Below are positions 47,839 to 57,805 of a DNA stretch of 64,000 nucleotides, piece by piece. Source of the stretch: an uncultured Amylibacter sp. GTDB lineage: Bacteria; Pseudomonadota; Alphaproteobacteria; Rhodobacterales; Rhodobacteraceae. A program made the position numbers and the translations under genes. The stretch spans positions 1,202,501-1,266,500 of the forward strand of contig OY365741.1 in the NCBI GenBank assembly GCA_959347425.1. The letters are read 5' to 3'. The stretch's first letter is position 1. Each line of letters opens with the position of its first letter. The notes beneath the pieces are model-generated. The model worked only from the letters and a program-made list of their open reading frames with translations. It made no database searches and was not told the DNA's origin.

Positions 47839-48507
47839 CTAATCGTTATTAAAACGTAAACACATCGCCGTCATAAACGGCAATATCCCCGCGCAGGCGA
47901 GGCTTATCCCTGCCAAGAATGCTAGGGCTCCGCTATACTCCAATCCGCCAAGGGCGGCACGCAGGCTTAACCCGCCAAAAATCAGGGTTGGGATATACAA
48001 AGGCAAAACAATAATGGACAGCAACAATCCACCGCGTTTCACCCCCAGAGTCAGTGCCGCCCCGAAGCTACCGATAAACGACAGGGCGGGTGTGCCAACC
48101 AGCAGTCCAATAAACAAAGCCCAATATCCGCCCATCGGCAACCCGAGCATATAACCCAAAGGCACGGAGGCAACGCACAAAGGCAGACCCGTGCAAACCC
48201 AATGGGCGATTGTTTTGCTTAAAACTATCATCGGCGCGGGTATCGGCGCGGTTAACAGGGCATCCAAGGCGCCGTCTTCTGCGTCCATAGAGAACATCCT
48301 ATCCAAACTTAACAAATTTGATAATAACGCGCCTATCCATAAAACCCCGCCCGCTATCGCACCCAAAACTTGAGTGTCCGTGCCAACGCCAAAGGGGATG
48401 AAAACGACTAGGATAAGAAAAAACCCCAAGGCCAGCCCGAAACCCCCGCCAGCCCGTAGCGATAGTTTGATATCGCGTAAAAATAACGCAGTCATGCCAG
48501 CCCCCAA
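47839..48507 (-). CDS. ccmB: Heme exporter protein CcmB
   Basis: 222 residues, about six membrane helices, with 'FLRDIKLSLRAGGG' at the N-terminus and 'MDAEDGALDALLTAPIPAPM' after the second helix, typical of CcmB. Permease of the CcmABC heme-handling complex for cytochrome c maturation. It overlaps ccmA by 16 bp. ccmC is not adjacent here. Confidence 0.94.
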   Translation of the reverse strand: MGAGMTALFLRDIKLSLRAGGGFGLALGFFLILVVFIPFGVGTDTQVLGAIAGGVLWIGALLSNLLSLDRMFSMDAEDGALDALLTAPIPAPMIVLSKTIAHWVCTGLPLCVASVPLGYMLGLPMGGYWALFIGLLVGTPALSFIGSFGAALTLGVKRGGLLLSIIVLPLYIPTLIFGGLSLRAALGGLEYSGALAFLAGISLACAGILPFMTAMCLRFNND

Positions 48508-49112
48508 TAGGTGGAATCCTGCGCGGTTTGGGTCGGGCGGAATTGGGTTAAATCAATATCGGTGGTGCGGGGTAGGTTCAAATCCTGATGGGTGGAAATC
48601 ACCGCCATACCTGTTTTGCAATGGCTTTCAATGATGGTTTTTATCAGTTTTGCGTTGTCTTTATCCAAGGCGGCCAAAGGCTCATCCAATAGCCAAATCG
48701 CCGCCTTTGCTAGTAAAATTCGCCCAAACGCCACACGGCGACATTGCCCCGCCGATAGGGTATGGGCTGGATAATCACGCAAAGCGGTCAGGTGTAAATC
48801 GGTGATAACCGATGCAAGCTGCGTTTTATCGGCACAATAAATCCGCGCCCAGAATTGTAAATTCTCTGCCACGCTCAACGCTGGTTTCAAACCGTTTGAA
48901 TGCGCCAGAAATACGGAGGATTCGGGGTCAATCTTTAATCTGCCACTGCTGGGATTCGCCAATCCTGCCAGTGTTTTTAACAGAGTGGTTTTGCCCGTGC
49001 CATTACCGCCGCGTAATAAAACACATTGCCCCAAGCCCAGCGAAAAGCTGACGTTTTGTAAGACCGCTTGCCCACCACGGGCGCAACAGATGTTGGAAAG
49101 CTCTATATGCAT
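48492..49112 (-). CDS. ccmA: Heme exporter ATP-binding protein CcmA
   Basis: 206-residue ABC ATPase with Walker A 'GGNGTGKTTLLKTLAGL', signature 'LSAGQCRRVAFGRI', Walker B 'IWLLDEPLAAL' and 'ISTHQDL'. First gene of ccmAB. The signature cysteine after G-Q replaces the more usual residue, as often seen in CcmA. Confidence 0.94.
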   Translation of the reverse strand: MHIELSNICCARGGQAVLQNVSFSLGLGQCVLLRGGNGTGKTTLLKTLAGLANPSSGRLKIDPESSVFLAHSNGLKPALSVAENLQFWARIYCADKTQLASVITDLHLTALRDYPAHTLSAGQCRRVAFGRILLAKAAIWLLDEPLAALDKDNAKLIKTIIESHCKTGMAVISTHQDLNLPRTTDIDLTQFRPTQTAQDSTYWGLA

Positions 49113-49326
49113 GGACAGGGTTATAGCAAAACCCCCGCTAAAATAAAACCCACTCGTGGGTGCACAGGCGGGTGTGCGGGGGGATACGCAGGTAGGTGAG
49201 CGGGCAAATCCGCCAAAATACCATCATTTTTCTTAATATTGTTCGTATTTTTTCATAACACCCACTTGCGGGTCTTGTCTTTTTGGTTTTTTTATCGCAA
49301 AAGCCCGCTTGCAGGGTTGCCTGTTT

Positions 49327-49402
49327 GCCCCTATAGCTCAGCTGGTAGAGCAACTGATTTGTAATCAGTAGGTCCGCGGTTCGAGTCCGTGTGGGGGCAC
49401 CA
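49327..49402 (+). tRNA. tRNA-Thr (TGT)
   Basis: 76-nt tRNA with acceptor stem GCCCCTA paired to TGGGGGC, anticodon arm ACTGA-TTTGTAA-TCAGT (anticodon TGT), TTCGAGT T-loop and encoded CCA. An antisense reading frame over it is spurious. The gap 49113-49326 before it holds short C/G-rich hairpins but no gene. Confidence 0.96.
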
Positions 49403-49434
49403 CTCTTCAAATACCCCTTATTACTATGACTTAA

Positions 49435-49998
49435 CTAGGAACGTTCAGCGTATTCCATCGTCTCGGTATTGACGTTAATCTCCTGCCCCTCATCAATAAA
49501 GGGCGGCACCATAATCCGCACACCATTATCCAAAACCGCAGGTTTGAAACTGCTGGCGGCGGTCTGCCCTTTGACAACAGGCTCAGTCTCTTTGACGATA
49601 CACGATACCTTCGCGGGCAGGCGCGCGTTTAACGCTTCGGTCTCATGGTATTCAATATGTACCATCATTCCCTCTTGCAAAAATGGCCGTTGTTCGCCCA
49701 ACATCGTGGCGGCGATTTCGGTTTGCTCATAGCTTTCCATATCCATAAAAACCAGCATTTCGCCTTCTTCATATAGGAATTGTTGGTCTTTTTGCTCCAA
49801 CCGCACCTTTTCCACCTTATCGGCAGAGCGAAACCGCTCGTTCAATTTGGATTGGTTGCGGACATTGCGCAATTCCACTTGAGCAAAGGCACCACCCTTG
49901 CCAGGTTTGACCTTATCGACCTTGATGGCGACCCAAAGGCTATCATTATGTTCCAAAACATTGCCTGGGCGAATGTCGTTAGCGCTGATTTTTACCAT
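49435..49998 (-). CDS. efp: Elongation factor P
   Basis: Relieves ribosome stalling at proline stretches. 187 residues, three beta-domains, with the loop lysine K34 in 'VKPGKGGAF' and the C-terminal signature 'VLDNGVRIMVPPFIDEGQEINVNTET'-type sequence near the end. ATG at 49998. Confidence 0.97.
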   Translation of the reverse strand: MVKISANDIRPGNVLEHNDSLWVAIKVDKVKPGKGGAFAQVELRNVRNQSKLNERFRSADKVEKVRLEQKDQQFLYEEGEMLVFMDMESYEQTEIAATMLGEQRPFLQEGMMVHIEYHETEALNARLPAKVSCIVKETEPVVKGQTAASSFKPAVLDNGVRIMVPPFIDEGQEINVNTETMEYAERS

Positions 49999-50120
49999 AA
50001 ATTTTTACCATAGTTTAATACATTGTGATTCATAAGCAAGACTTATTCGCCCGTATAGCATGCAGGAATAGGGTTTGCAAGCGGAGTTTATCGGGGTTTT
50101 GGGGGTGTGTTTTCGTAATT

Positions 50121-50152
50121 TTGACAAAAGAGCTATGCGTTCAGTGCATAGC
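50121..50152 (+). promoter_or_regulatory. TTGACA overlapped by inverted repeat, upstream of a small gene
   Basis: TTGACA (50121-50126) is followed directly by an inverted repeat GCTATGC-N7-GCATAGC (50132-50152). The placement suggests an operator inside a promoter for the gene at 50264. A second short hairpin (TTGGGC/GCCCAA, 50217-50233) lies closer to the start. Confidence 0.35.
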
Positions 50153-50263
50153 AGATATGACTTGAATGGGGTAGCTAAGCGGTAAATTATATGTCATATT
50201 AACCTTTTAGTAACACTTGGGCGCAAAGCCCAATATAAATAAGACAATGAAGGAAGAAAAAGA

Positions 50264-50587
50264 ATGTTTGATTTTGTGAATACAGCCGACACAGTGGCAG
50301 AGACGAATGCCCAAGGTCGCCGTGCGCGTAATTTGTTTGCCGCCGTGGTTTTGGCGGCTTTGGACGATGCCATTGCTGAGAATATGAAATATGGCAATGG
50401 TGTGGAATCGATAGCCCGTTGGGCACGGTCGCGCGATGGTCGTGATGTTTTGATGTGCGCGGGGATTGACCCGACAGAGCGATGCGTGGAAGGCCTGATG
50501 CGGTTTGTGGAAAAAGGCGTGCGGACTTCTGTCGCGCTCAGCCGTGAAGAGAGCGACCGCCAAGCGGCGGCGCGGGCGGCGGCTTAG
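50264..50587 (+). CDS. Unrecognised small protein (107 residues)
   Basis: I do not recognise this protein. It is soluble and probably all-helical; visible features are 'FAAVVLAALDDAIAENMKYG', 'SIARWARSRDGRDVLMCAGI' and an Ala/Arg-rich C-terminus. There are no membrane helices or catalytic motifs. GAAGGAAGAAAAAGA precedes the ATG, giving a good ribosome site. Codon use is like the core genes rather than the AT-rich accessory genes. Its TAG stop begins the long heptamer array H10. Confidence 0.7.
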   Translation: MFDFVNTADTVAETNAQGRRARNLFAAVVLAALDDAIAENMKYGNGVESIARWARSRDGRDVLMCAGIDPTERCVEGLMRFVEKGVRTSVALSREESDRQAAARAAA

Positions 50588-50660
50588 TTTTAGTGATTAG
50601 TGATTAGTGATTAGTGATTAATGATTAGTGATTAGTGATTAATGATTAGTGATTAGTGAT
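50584..50660 (+). repeat. Heptamer array H10, left bracket of the DarT1-NADAR pair
   Basis: About eleven units, mostly TAGTGAT with two TAATGAT, beginning at the stop of the 50264 gene (the first unit is one base short). It ends 8 bp before the darT1 start, so the toxin ribosome-binding region is partly formed by the array's edge. It is the longest array in the window. Confidence 0.93.
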
Positions 50661-50668
50661 TTTTTAAG

Positions 50669-51289
50669 ATGCCTAATGTTAGAGATGCGGAACAAATAAA
50701 AGCGATTATTGATAAGCGCAAAATAACAACGCTTTACCATTTTACCCAATTGAGTAATTTGGGAAGTATTTTTGAAAGAGGATTATTGCCACGTGCGCAA
50801 CTTGAAAAACAAGGGTTAGAATCTAATTTCACTGATAAGTATAGATTGGATAATCATCCCAATGCTACTTGCTGTTCGGTTGAGTTTCCAAACTATAAAA
50901 TGTTTTACGTAGTAAGGCAGAAGCACGGAGATGCGCAGTGGGTTGTTATAGAGCTTAATCCTGATATATTGCATGAAAAAGAGTGTGCTTTTTATTATAC
51001 TAATGCTGCGTCAAGTGAAGTTAGAAATAGGAATATAAATGATTTTACGAGTGCGCAAGATTTGGAAGACTTATTTCAAGAGTTTGAAGGTTGGGCAACC
51101 CGTGCTCAAATGAAATTACCTGATAATTACCCAACCGACCCACAAGCCGAGGTTTTGGTATTTGACCAAATTGAACAAAAATATATTCAAGCGGTTTATA
51201 CAAATAATAAAGATACCGTAGATGAGTGGAATGCAAAAAACCTAGGTATAAAATTTGTTTTTGCGCCTAACGCCTTTAAGGCAAGATAA
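50669..51289 (+). CDS. darT: DarT1-type DNA ADP-ribosyltransferase toxin
   Basis: 206 residues. DarT (DUF4433) features are 'ITTLYHFTQLSNLGSIFERG' with His24, 'LDNHPNATCCSVEFPNY' and the catalytic-type Glu161 in 'DPQAEVLVFD'. DarT enzymes attach ADP-ribose to single-stranded DNA; DarT1 members modify guanine. Assignment to DarT1 rests on the next gene being a NADAR-family protein rather than a DarG macrodomain. There is no good Shine-Dalgarno before the ATG, only TTTTTTAAG, which may keep toxin expression low. AT-rich. Confidence 0.82.
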   Translation: MPNVRDAEQIKAIIDKRKITTLYHFTQLSNLGSIFERGLLPRAQLEKQGLESNFTDKYRLDNHPNATCCSVEFPNYKMFYVVRQKHGDAQWVVIELNPDILHEKECAFYYTNAASSEVRNRNINDFTSAQDLEDLFQEFEGWATRAQMKLPDNYPTDPQAEVLVFDQIEQKYIQAVYTNNKDTVDEWNAKNLGIKFVFAPNAFKAR

Positions 51290-51311
51290 GATTGGATACA
51301 TTGGAAAAAAA

Positions 51312-52007
51312 ATGGCAACCCGCACTATATATATACCAGACCCAGATAAACTAGGTGTCATTAAAAAAGACATTAAATTTGAATGGTTTGCGGGTTTCGC
51401 ACCCTCTCAAAAACAAAAATCCATCGTTTCTTTGCACGAGGCGGGGTATGAAGAAGGAATCTTTCCCATATTGGAAATATCCAGTAAATCGCTTGATGAG
51501 GAAGGGATAAAAGCCAGCGCATTTAATCTTTTCCTATACCCAGAAGACAACAAAAAACGGCTTTGCGTGGAATCCGCCTTTCAGGGCAGTAAGGTATTCA
51601 GACGTGCGGGACCTTTTCCCGATATTTACAAAATGACCGCCCGCGAGGCAAAAAAAACCATCCGCGAGCGGGCAGAAAATGCGGGCGAATTAACAGGCTT
51701 TGACTTTCAGGGCGAGCCTTTCCCCCGCGAACCCAAAACATTTTTTTATGATTGGATATACATCACTGCGTTGTCTGCCGATGAATGGCTGGCGAATACA
51801 GTGGCACAATATAAAGGCTTTACAGATATAGAATTTAATCCGCAAAAATCAATAAATTGCCAAGCCTATTCCGCAGCTGCTTATGTGTCTTTGGTGAAAA
51901 ATAACTTGTTGCGGGATGCTTTGGATTCCAAAGAAGCCTTTAAAGATATTCTTGAAACCGCCTATAAGCCACAATTAAAAACTGGGCAATCAGCGTTTGA
52001 CATTTAA
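51312..52007 (+). CDS. NADAR-family antitoxin of DarT1
   Basis: 231 residues. 'EISSKS', 'SAFNLFLYPED', 'CVESAFQGSKVF', 'FYDWIYITAL' and 'FTDIEFNPQKSINCQAYSAA' are the blocks of the DarT1-associated NADAR antitoxin family, which removes ADP-ribose from guanine. Start is ATG at 51312, 22 bp after the darT1 stop; the frame is open 19 codons into darT1. No macrodomain motifs are present. Right bracket of the pair is the heptamer array at 52049-52065. Confidence 0.82.
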   Translation: MATRTIYIPDPDKLGVIKKDIKFEWFAGFAPSQKQKSIVSLHEAGYEEGIFPILEISSKSLDEEGIKASAFNLFLYPEDNKKRLCVESAFQGSKVFRRAGPFPDIYKMTAREAKKTIRERAENAGELTGFDFQGEPFPREPKTFFYDWIYITALSADEWLANTVAQYKGFTDIEFNPQKSINCQAYSAAAYVSLVKNNLLRDALDSKEAFKDILETAYKPQLKTGQSAFDI

Positions 52008-52048
52008 GCGGTAGTAAAGGCTGGCGGGGTCGTGCCACAATAACCCCA

Positions 52049-52062
52049 CTAATCACTAATCG

Positions 52063-52065
<3 letters not shown>
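52049..52065 (-). repeat. Heptamer array H11, ends at the ccrM stop
   Basis: CTAATCA, CTAATCG, then CTA, the ccrM TAG stop (52063-52065), in phase. Inverted relative to H10. Confidence 0.85.
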
Positions 52066-53903
<1,838 letters not shown>

Positions 53904-53977
53904 GGGACGGCTAACATAGTTTCTTTGAACGACCTAAAAAACACCAGTTGTATGAGTTTCGGCAAACCCTATCATAA

Positions 53978-54008
53978 CTAACAACTAATAACTAATAACT
54001 AACAACTA
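53978..54008 (-). repeat. Heptamer array H12, ends at the infC stop
   Basis: CTAACAA, CTAATAA x2, CTAACAA, then CTA, the infC TAG stop (54006-54008), in phase. Same unit order as H7 at leuD. Confidence 0.92.
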
Positions 54009-54545
54009 TTTAGGTCCAACCAGCATAACCATCTGGCGACCTTCGGTCTTTGGCGCGTTTTCCACCTTGCCGTCTTCGCCTATTGCCTCTTCCACACGTT
54101 GCAACAAAGCCAAGCCCAGATTCTGGTGCGCCATTTCACGCCCACGAAACCGCATAGTAATCTTACATTTATCGCCATTGGCAAGGAATTTCAGAATACT
54201 GCGCAATTTCACATCAAAATCATGGGTATCCGTGTTCGGACGGAATTTGATTTCTTTAATCTCAATGTTTTTTTGCTTTCTACGCGCGTCCGCCTCGCGT
54301 TTTTGCAATTCGTATTTGAACTTGCCCAAATCCATGATTTTGGCAACGGGAGGATTGGCGTTGGGCGATATTTCCACAAGGTCAAGCCCCGCGTTTTGCG
54401 CCTTTTCCAAGGCATCCGCTGGGCGGATAAGCCCAACATTTTCGCCATTTTCATCAATCAGGCGGATTTGGTCTGCCTCGATACGTTCGTTTGCGCGCGG
54501 TCCGGTATCGCGCTTTGGGGGGGCATAATGGGGTTTGCGTGCTAT
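54006..54545 (-). CDS. infC: Translation initiation factor IF-3, probable ATA start
   Basis: IF-3 discriminates start codons on the 30S subunit. The protein has '[20 protein letters not shown]' at the N-terminus and '[20 protein letters not shown]', '[15 protein letters not shown]' and '[14 protein letters not shown]'. I place the start at ATA (54543-54545): AAGGA sits 8 bp upstream and homology starts at the next codon, as in relatives whose infC uses AUU/AUA. The longer frame from TTG at 54581 adds a Thr/Lys-rich stretch unlike IF-3, and that TTG is buried in a 9-bp hairpin (54566-54587). Rare starts are a known autoregulation device for IF-3. Confidence 0.9.
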   Translation of the reverse strand: MARKPHYAPPKRDTGPRANERIEADQIRLIDENGENVGLIRPADALEKAQNAGLDLVEISPNANPPVAKIMDLGKFKYELQKREADARRKQKNIEIKEIKFRPNTDTHDFDVKLRSILKFLANGDKCKITMRFRGREMAHQNLGLALLQRVEEAIGEDGKVENAPKTEGRQMVMLVGPK

Positions 54546-54565
54546 GGTTTTTTTCCTTGTTTTAT

Positions 54566-54587
54566 GGGTATTTGTCGTCAAATACCC
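54566..54587 (-). promoter_or_regulatory. Hairpin in the infC leader
   Basis: Perfect 9-bp stem GGGTATTTG/CAAATACCC with a 4-base loop, 21 bp before the ATA start and just before the AAGGA site. No T-run follows, so it is more likely a leader structure than a terminator. Confidence 0.6.
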
Positions 54588-54772
54588 CGTTATATTAGCC
54601 TATCTGTGCTGGTGCGTCAAGCCTTTGATGCAATAAATACATAAAAGTTGTTGGAAATCGCGTAAAAGGGCTTGATTTTTCGCAATTTTTCACGCATACG
54701 TGAGTTTCATACAGAAAAATCCTGCAAAACAAAACGATAAGCAGGCAAAAAATGAACTATGGAGCAAAGAAA

Positions 54773-55009
54773 ATGACTAAAAATACCGTGATTATCATGA
54801 TAATTATACTGGCTGGCGTGGCGGGGTTTGTCTTTTGGCAAAACCAAGCAGGCGGGGCAGGGGCACTTGCCAAGGCTGAATCTGCGGCGATGGTTGCACG
54901 TGAAACTATGAACGCTGCCGATTCGCCTGAGGCGATGATGGAAGCTGTCCAAGCAACCGCACGTAAAGATGCCGAGGCACTGATTGCCAAGGATGCAATG
55001 GGTAAATAG
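54773..55009 (+). CDS. Small single-pass membrane protein (78 residues)
   Basis: I do not recognise the family. One N-terminal membrane helix ('VIIMIIILAGVAGFVFW', about residues 6-22) is followed by an Ala/Met/Glu-rich helical tail in the periplasm or cytoplasm. Start is ATG at 54773, 8 bp after GGAG; an in-frame ATG at 54752 lacks a ribosome site. Divergent from infC. Confidence 0.62.
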   Translation: MTKNTVIIMIIILAGVAGFVFWQNQAGGAGALAKAESAAMVARETMNAADSPEAMMEAVQATARKDAEALIAKDAMGK

Positions 55010-55014
55010 TTTTT

Positions 55015-55063
55015 TAGCGATTAGCGATTAGCTATTAACGATTAACGATTAACGATTAACGAT
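55015..55063 (+). repeat. Heptamer array H13
   Basis: Seven units (TAGCGAT x2, TAGCTAT, TAACGAT x4), starting 6 bp after the stop of the small membrane protein. Left bracket of repeat core B. Confidence 0.92.
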
Positions 55064-55399
55064 GAATGCCCTGCGGGTCTGCGTCATCGCTTTGCGATGC
55101 CACCACGGGGTGCGCCCGCACCCTTGAGGGCAAGCCCTCTTCGGGGCGGGCGCACCCAAGCCTGTCCGAGCCTCTTTTGCCAAGCCTAAATAAATTTAGA
55201 AAGTGCCTATCGCCAACTCCCAAGTATTCTAAACAAATAATCTAACCTGTCGTCTTGTTATTCCAGATAGTAAATTTATAATAATCTTATCATCTTGTAG
55301 CCCAAGGCTTTTGTGTATGGGCTTTTGCCTGTTTTTATCTCGGTCGGGCAGGTTCAACTGCCCTTATGGGCAAAAGCTCTATATGCACAAAAGCCCCCA
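55064..55399 (+). repeat. Dispersed structured repeat, copy B
   Basis: No gene is seen. Homologous to copies A and D. Visible blocks: an inverted copy of the element's tail at the left end (TGCCCTGCGGGTCTGCGTCATCGC), hairpin GAGGGC-AA-GCCCTC (55126-55139), CTAAATAAATTTAG (55186-55199), the 'TTATTCCAGATAGTAAATTTATA' block shared with copy A, 'AAGGCTTTTGTGTATGGGC' shared with copy D, and closing hairpin GGGCAG/CTGCCC (55348-55365). Confidence 0.85.
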
Positions 55400-55430
55400 C
55401 TAATCGTTAATCATTAATCGTTAATCGTTA
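55400..55430 (-). repeat. Heptamer array H14, ends at the cobO stop
   Basis: CTAATCG, TTAATCA, TTAATCG x2, then TTA, the cobO TAA stop (55428-55430), in phase. Right bracket of repeat core B. Confidence 0.92.
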
Positions 55431-56072
55431 AAACTCCACCCCAATTTGCGCTTTAATCCCAGCACGAAAAGGGTGCTTTATCAGCTCCATCTCTGTCACC
55501 ATATCGGCAATCTCGATTAGCTCTTCAGATGCGTTGCGACCGGTAATCACAACATGCGTCATCATCGGTTTTTCATCACGCAGAAACGCGACAACCTCTT
55601 TTATATCAACATAATCATAACGCAGAGCGATATTCAATTCATCCAGCAAAACCATGCGATTGGTCTCATCCCGAATCAACTCCTTGGCCTTTTGCCACGC
55701 TGCCTGCGCCATTTCGGTATCGCGGGTTTTGTCCTGAGTCTCCCAGGTAAAACCCTCCCCCATCGTGTGAAAACTACACACATCGCTGAACCGCGCCAAA
55801 ATCAAATCACGCTCACCCGTTGACATCCCGCCCTTGATAAATTGAACAACGGCGCAGGTCATCCCATGGGCAATATGGCGAAAAATCATGCCAAAAGCGG
55901 CGGTGGATTTGCCCTTACCCTTGCCCGTATGGACAATAATCAACCCCCGTGCCTCGGTCTTTGTTGCCATGATTTTATCACGGGCGACCTTTTTCTTGGC
56001 CATTTTGCTGTTGTGGCGGTCTGCGTCAGCACTGTTATTAGTGGGGGTATTGTTAAGTGTATCTGTGGTCAT
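55428..56072 (-). CDS. cobO: Cob(I)yrinic acid a,c-diamide adenosyltransferase
   Basis: CobO/BtuR-type enzyme that attaches the 5'-deoxyadenosyl group to corrinoids. P-loop 'HTGKGKGKSTAAFGM' near residue 49, 'VQFIKGGMSTGERDLI', 'LLDELNIALRYDYVD' and 'ITGRNASEELIEIADMVTEM'. 214 residues from the first ATG; starts at residues 24 or 35 are also possible because the first ~34 residues are polar and unlike the family. Confidence 0.93.
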   Translation of the reverse strand: MTTDTLNNTPTNNSADADRHNSKMAKKKVARDKIMATKTEARGLIIVHTGKGKGKSTAAFGMIFRHIAHGMTCAVVQFIKGGMSTGERDLILARFSDVCSFHTMGEGFTWETQDKTRDTEMAQAAWQKAKELIRDETNRMVLLDELNIALRYDYVDIKEVVAFLRDEKPMMTHVVITGRNASEELIEIADMVTEMELIKHPFRAGIKAQIGVEF

Positions 56073-56227
56073 GTCGGCTCTCCTATTATGCTCCTATTAT
56101 GATAGTCCGTCTTACCTATAGCCAAACTGCCACGATTTCACCAGTCAAAACCTTGCACTTTTTTCCCAGCCATGATAAACAGCCGATAAATAACCACAAA
56201 CCCCCAAAAGAAAGCAAAGGTAAAAAA

Positions 56228-57250
56228 ATGGGCTACCGCATCGCTGTTGTCGGCGCGACTGGAAATGTCGGCCGTGAAATGTTGACGATACTGGCAGAAC
56301 GCCAGTTTCCGATTAATGAAATTGTCGCCCTTGCGTCGCGCCGCTCGCTTGGGACGGAGTGCGATTTTGGCGATTCCACGATAAAAACAAAAGACCTTGA
56401 CGGGTTTGATTTCACTGGCTGGGATATGGCTTTGTTTGCCATTGGTGCCGAGGCAACGAAAAAATACGCCCCCATAGCCGCCAAGGCAGGATGTGTTGTG
56501 ATTGATAACTCTTCGCTGTATCGCTATGATAGCGAGGTGCCATTGATTGTGCCAGAATGCAATCCTGACGCTATCATGGGTTACGCCAATAAAAACATCA
56601 TTGCCAATCCGAATTGTTCGACCGCGCAGATGGTTGTTGCGTTAAAACCCCTGCATGATAGGGCGCGGATTAAACGGGTGGTTGTTTCCACCTATCAGTC
56701 TGTTTCTGGCTCTGGCAAGGACGCGATTGATGAGCTGTGGAATCAAACCAAGGGTCGCTATGTGCCAGGCACGCAGGTGGAGCCGCGGGTTTTTCCCAAA
56801 CCCATTGCTTTTAACGTTATTCCCCATATTGATGTGTTTATGGAGGATGGCAGTACCAAAGAAGAATGGAAAATGGTGGCAGAAACGAAGAAAATCGTTG
56901 ATAAATCCATCAAAGTAACCGCCACTTGTGTTCGTGTGCCTGTGTTTATTGGCCATTCAGAGGCTGTCAATATAGAATTTGAGGAGTATTTGGACGAATC
57001 CGAAGCTCGTGAAATCCTGCGTACCGCGCCAGGGATTGTTGTGGTTGATGACCGTAAGGATGGTGGTTATATCACGCCGATGGATTGTGTCGGGCAGTAT
57101 GCCACCTATATCAGTCGGATTCGCCAGGATACCACGATTGAAAACGGGTTAAACCTGTGGTGCGTGTCCGATAATCTGCGTAAGGGTGCGGCGTTAAACG
57201 CCGTGCAAATTGCCGAGCTGTTGGGACGGCGGGTTTTGAAAAAAGGGTAG
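56228..57250 (+). CDS. asd: Aspartate-semialdehyde dehydrogenase
   Basis: Makes aspartate semialdehyde for lysine/DAP, threonine and methionine. 340 residues from ATG at 56228 (AAAGG upstream); the open frame extends 57 codons further without homology. 'RIAVVGATGNVGREML' is the NADP site, C130 in 'NPNCSTAQMV' the nucleophile, and 'HSEAVNIEFE' carries the catalytic His. Its product feeds dapA at 15180. Confidence 0.97.
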   Translation: MGYRIAVVGATGNVGREMLTILAERQFPINEIVALASRRSLGTECDFGDSTIKTKDLDGFDFTGWDMALFAIGAEATKKYAPIAAKAGCVVIDNSSLYRYDSEVPLIVPECNPDAIMGYANKNIIANPNCSTAQMVVALKPLHDRARIKRVVVSTYQSVSGSGKDAIDELWNQTKGRYVPGTQVEPRVFPKPIAFNVIPHIDVFMEDGSTKEEWKMVAETKKIVDKSIKVTATCVRVPVFIGHSEAVNIEFEEYLDESEAREILRTAPGIVVVDDRKDGGYITPMDCVGQYATYISRIRQDTTIENGLNLWCVSDNLRKGAALNAVQIAELLGRRVLKKG

Positions 57251-57576
57251 GGGCTAGTTTATTGACACTCCTGCGGAGTGACGCGATAAGGCTTTCGCCA
57301 GCCCACAAGTGGGCTTTGGCAAAAGCCGATTGGGCTCCTATCGCGGGGTGCGGATGCCACCCGTTGGTTGCCTATTTAGGTAAGACAGCGAATCATGTGC
57401 GATGTGTGCTTGATTCGCTTTTGTGGGTGATTTTGGGGGTTCAAAAAACCCATTTTACCCGTATTTTGGGCAAATCTGGGGGGTGTTTTAGCTGATTTTC
57501 GTTAAAAATCGCTAACATATTCGTGTAAATGTGATATATTTATTACCGAATGCTAAGAAGTATCATATCTGCAACA
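57251..57576 (+). other. Gene-free region with nested hairpins downstream of asd
   Basis: No gene is seen. Three structures occur in series: CACTCC/GGAGTG (57266-57280); a large nested hairpin closed by CGCGATA (57282-57288) and TATCGCG (57339-57345) with inner stems GGCTTT/AAAGCC, GCCA/TGGC and GCCCAC/GTGGGC; and AGCGAATCA/TGATTCGCT (57387-57419). No T-run follows any of them. They differ from the A/B/D repeat family. Confidence 0.6.
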
Positions 57577-57628
57577 GTCGCCGATTACGCCAAAAAAACC
57601 CTTGTAAAACAAGGGTTTGCGTGGCGAC
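57577..57628 (+). promoter_or_regulatory. Structured element upstream of the small secreted protein gene
   Basis: Three coaxial stems: GTCGCC/GGCGAC (57577-57582 with 57623-57628), CGC/GCG, and a perfect 10-bp hairpin AAACCCTTGT/ACAAGGGTTT (57596-57618) with an AAA loop. It lies about 180 bp before the gene at 57806 and could be a small RNA, a leader structure or an upstream attenuator. Confidence 0.5.
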
Positions 57629-57805
57629 ACCGTAATAAATTTTCCGCAAAATCGTTAACAATTTGTACTGATTTGCCCTAAAATCGGCTTTTATAACCTA
57701 TCTGTGAAAGATTAGTCATTTTATTCTTGGAAAATCATTGCTATAAAGAGCTATGTCGTTCGAACAGATCGATCTAAACTTTCATGTAACTTAAGGACTG
57801 AAACA

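Noticed and set aside
49138..49410. Minus-strand frame over tRNA-Thr encoding a plausible 90-residue protein
   Set aside because: It is the antisense translation of the tRNA; this artefact is common in bacterial annotations. No ribosome site or codon bias supports it.
51312..52007. Antitoxin as a DarG macrodomain protein
   Set aside because: No macrodomain motifs; the conserved blocks are those of the DarT1-associated NADAR family.
54546..54581. infC starting at TTG 54581
   Set aside because: The added residues are unlike IF-3, the TTG is inside a stable hairpin, and the ribosome site points to the ATA at 54545.
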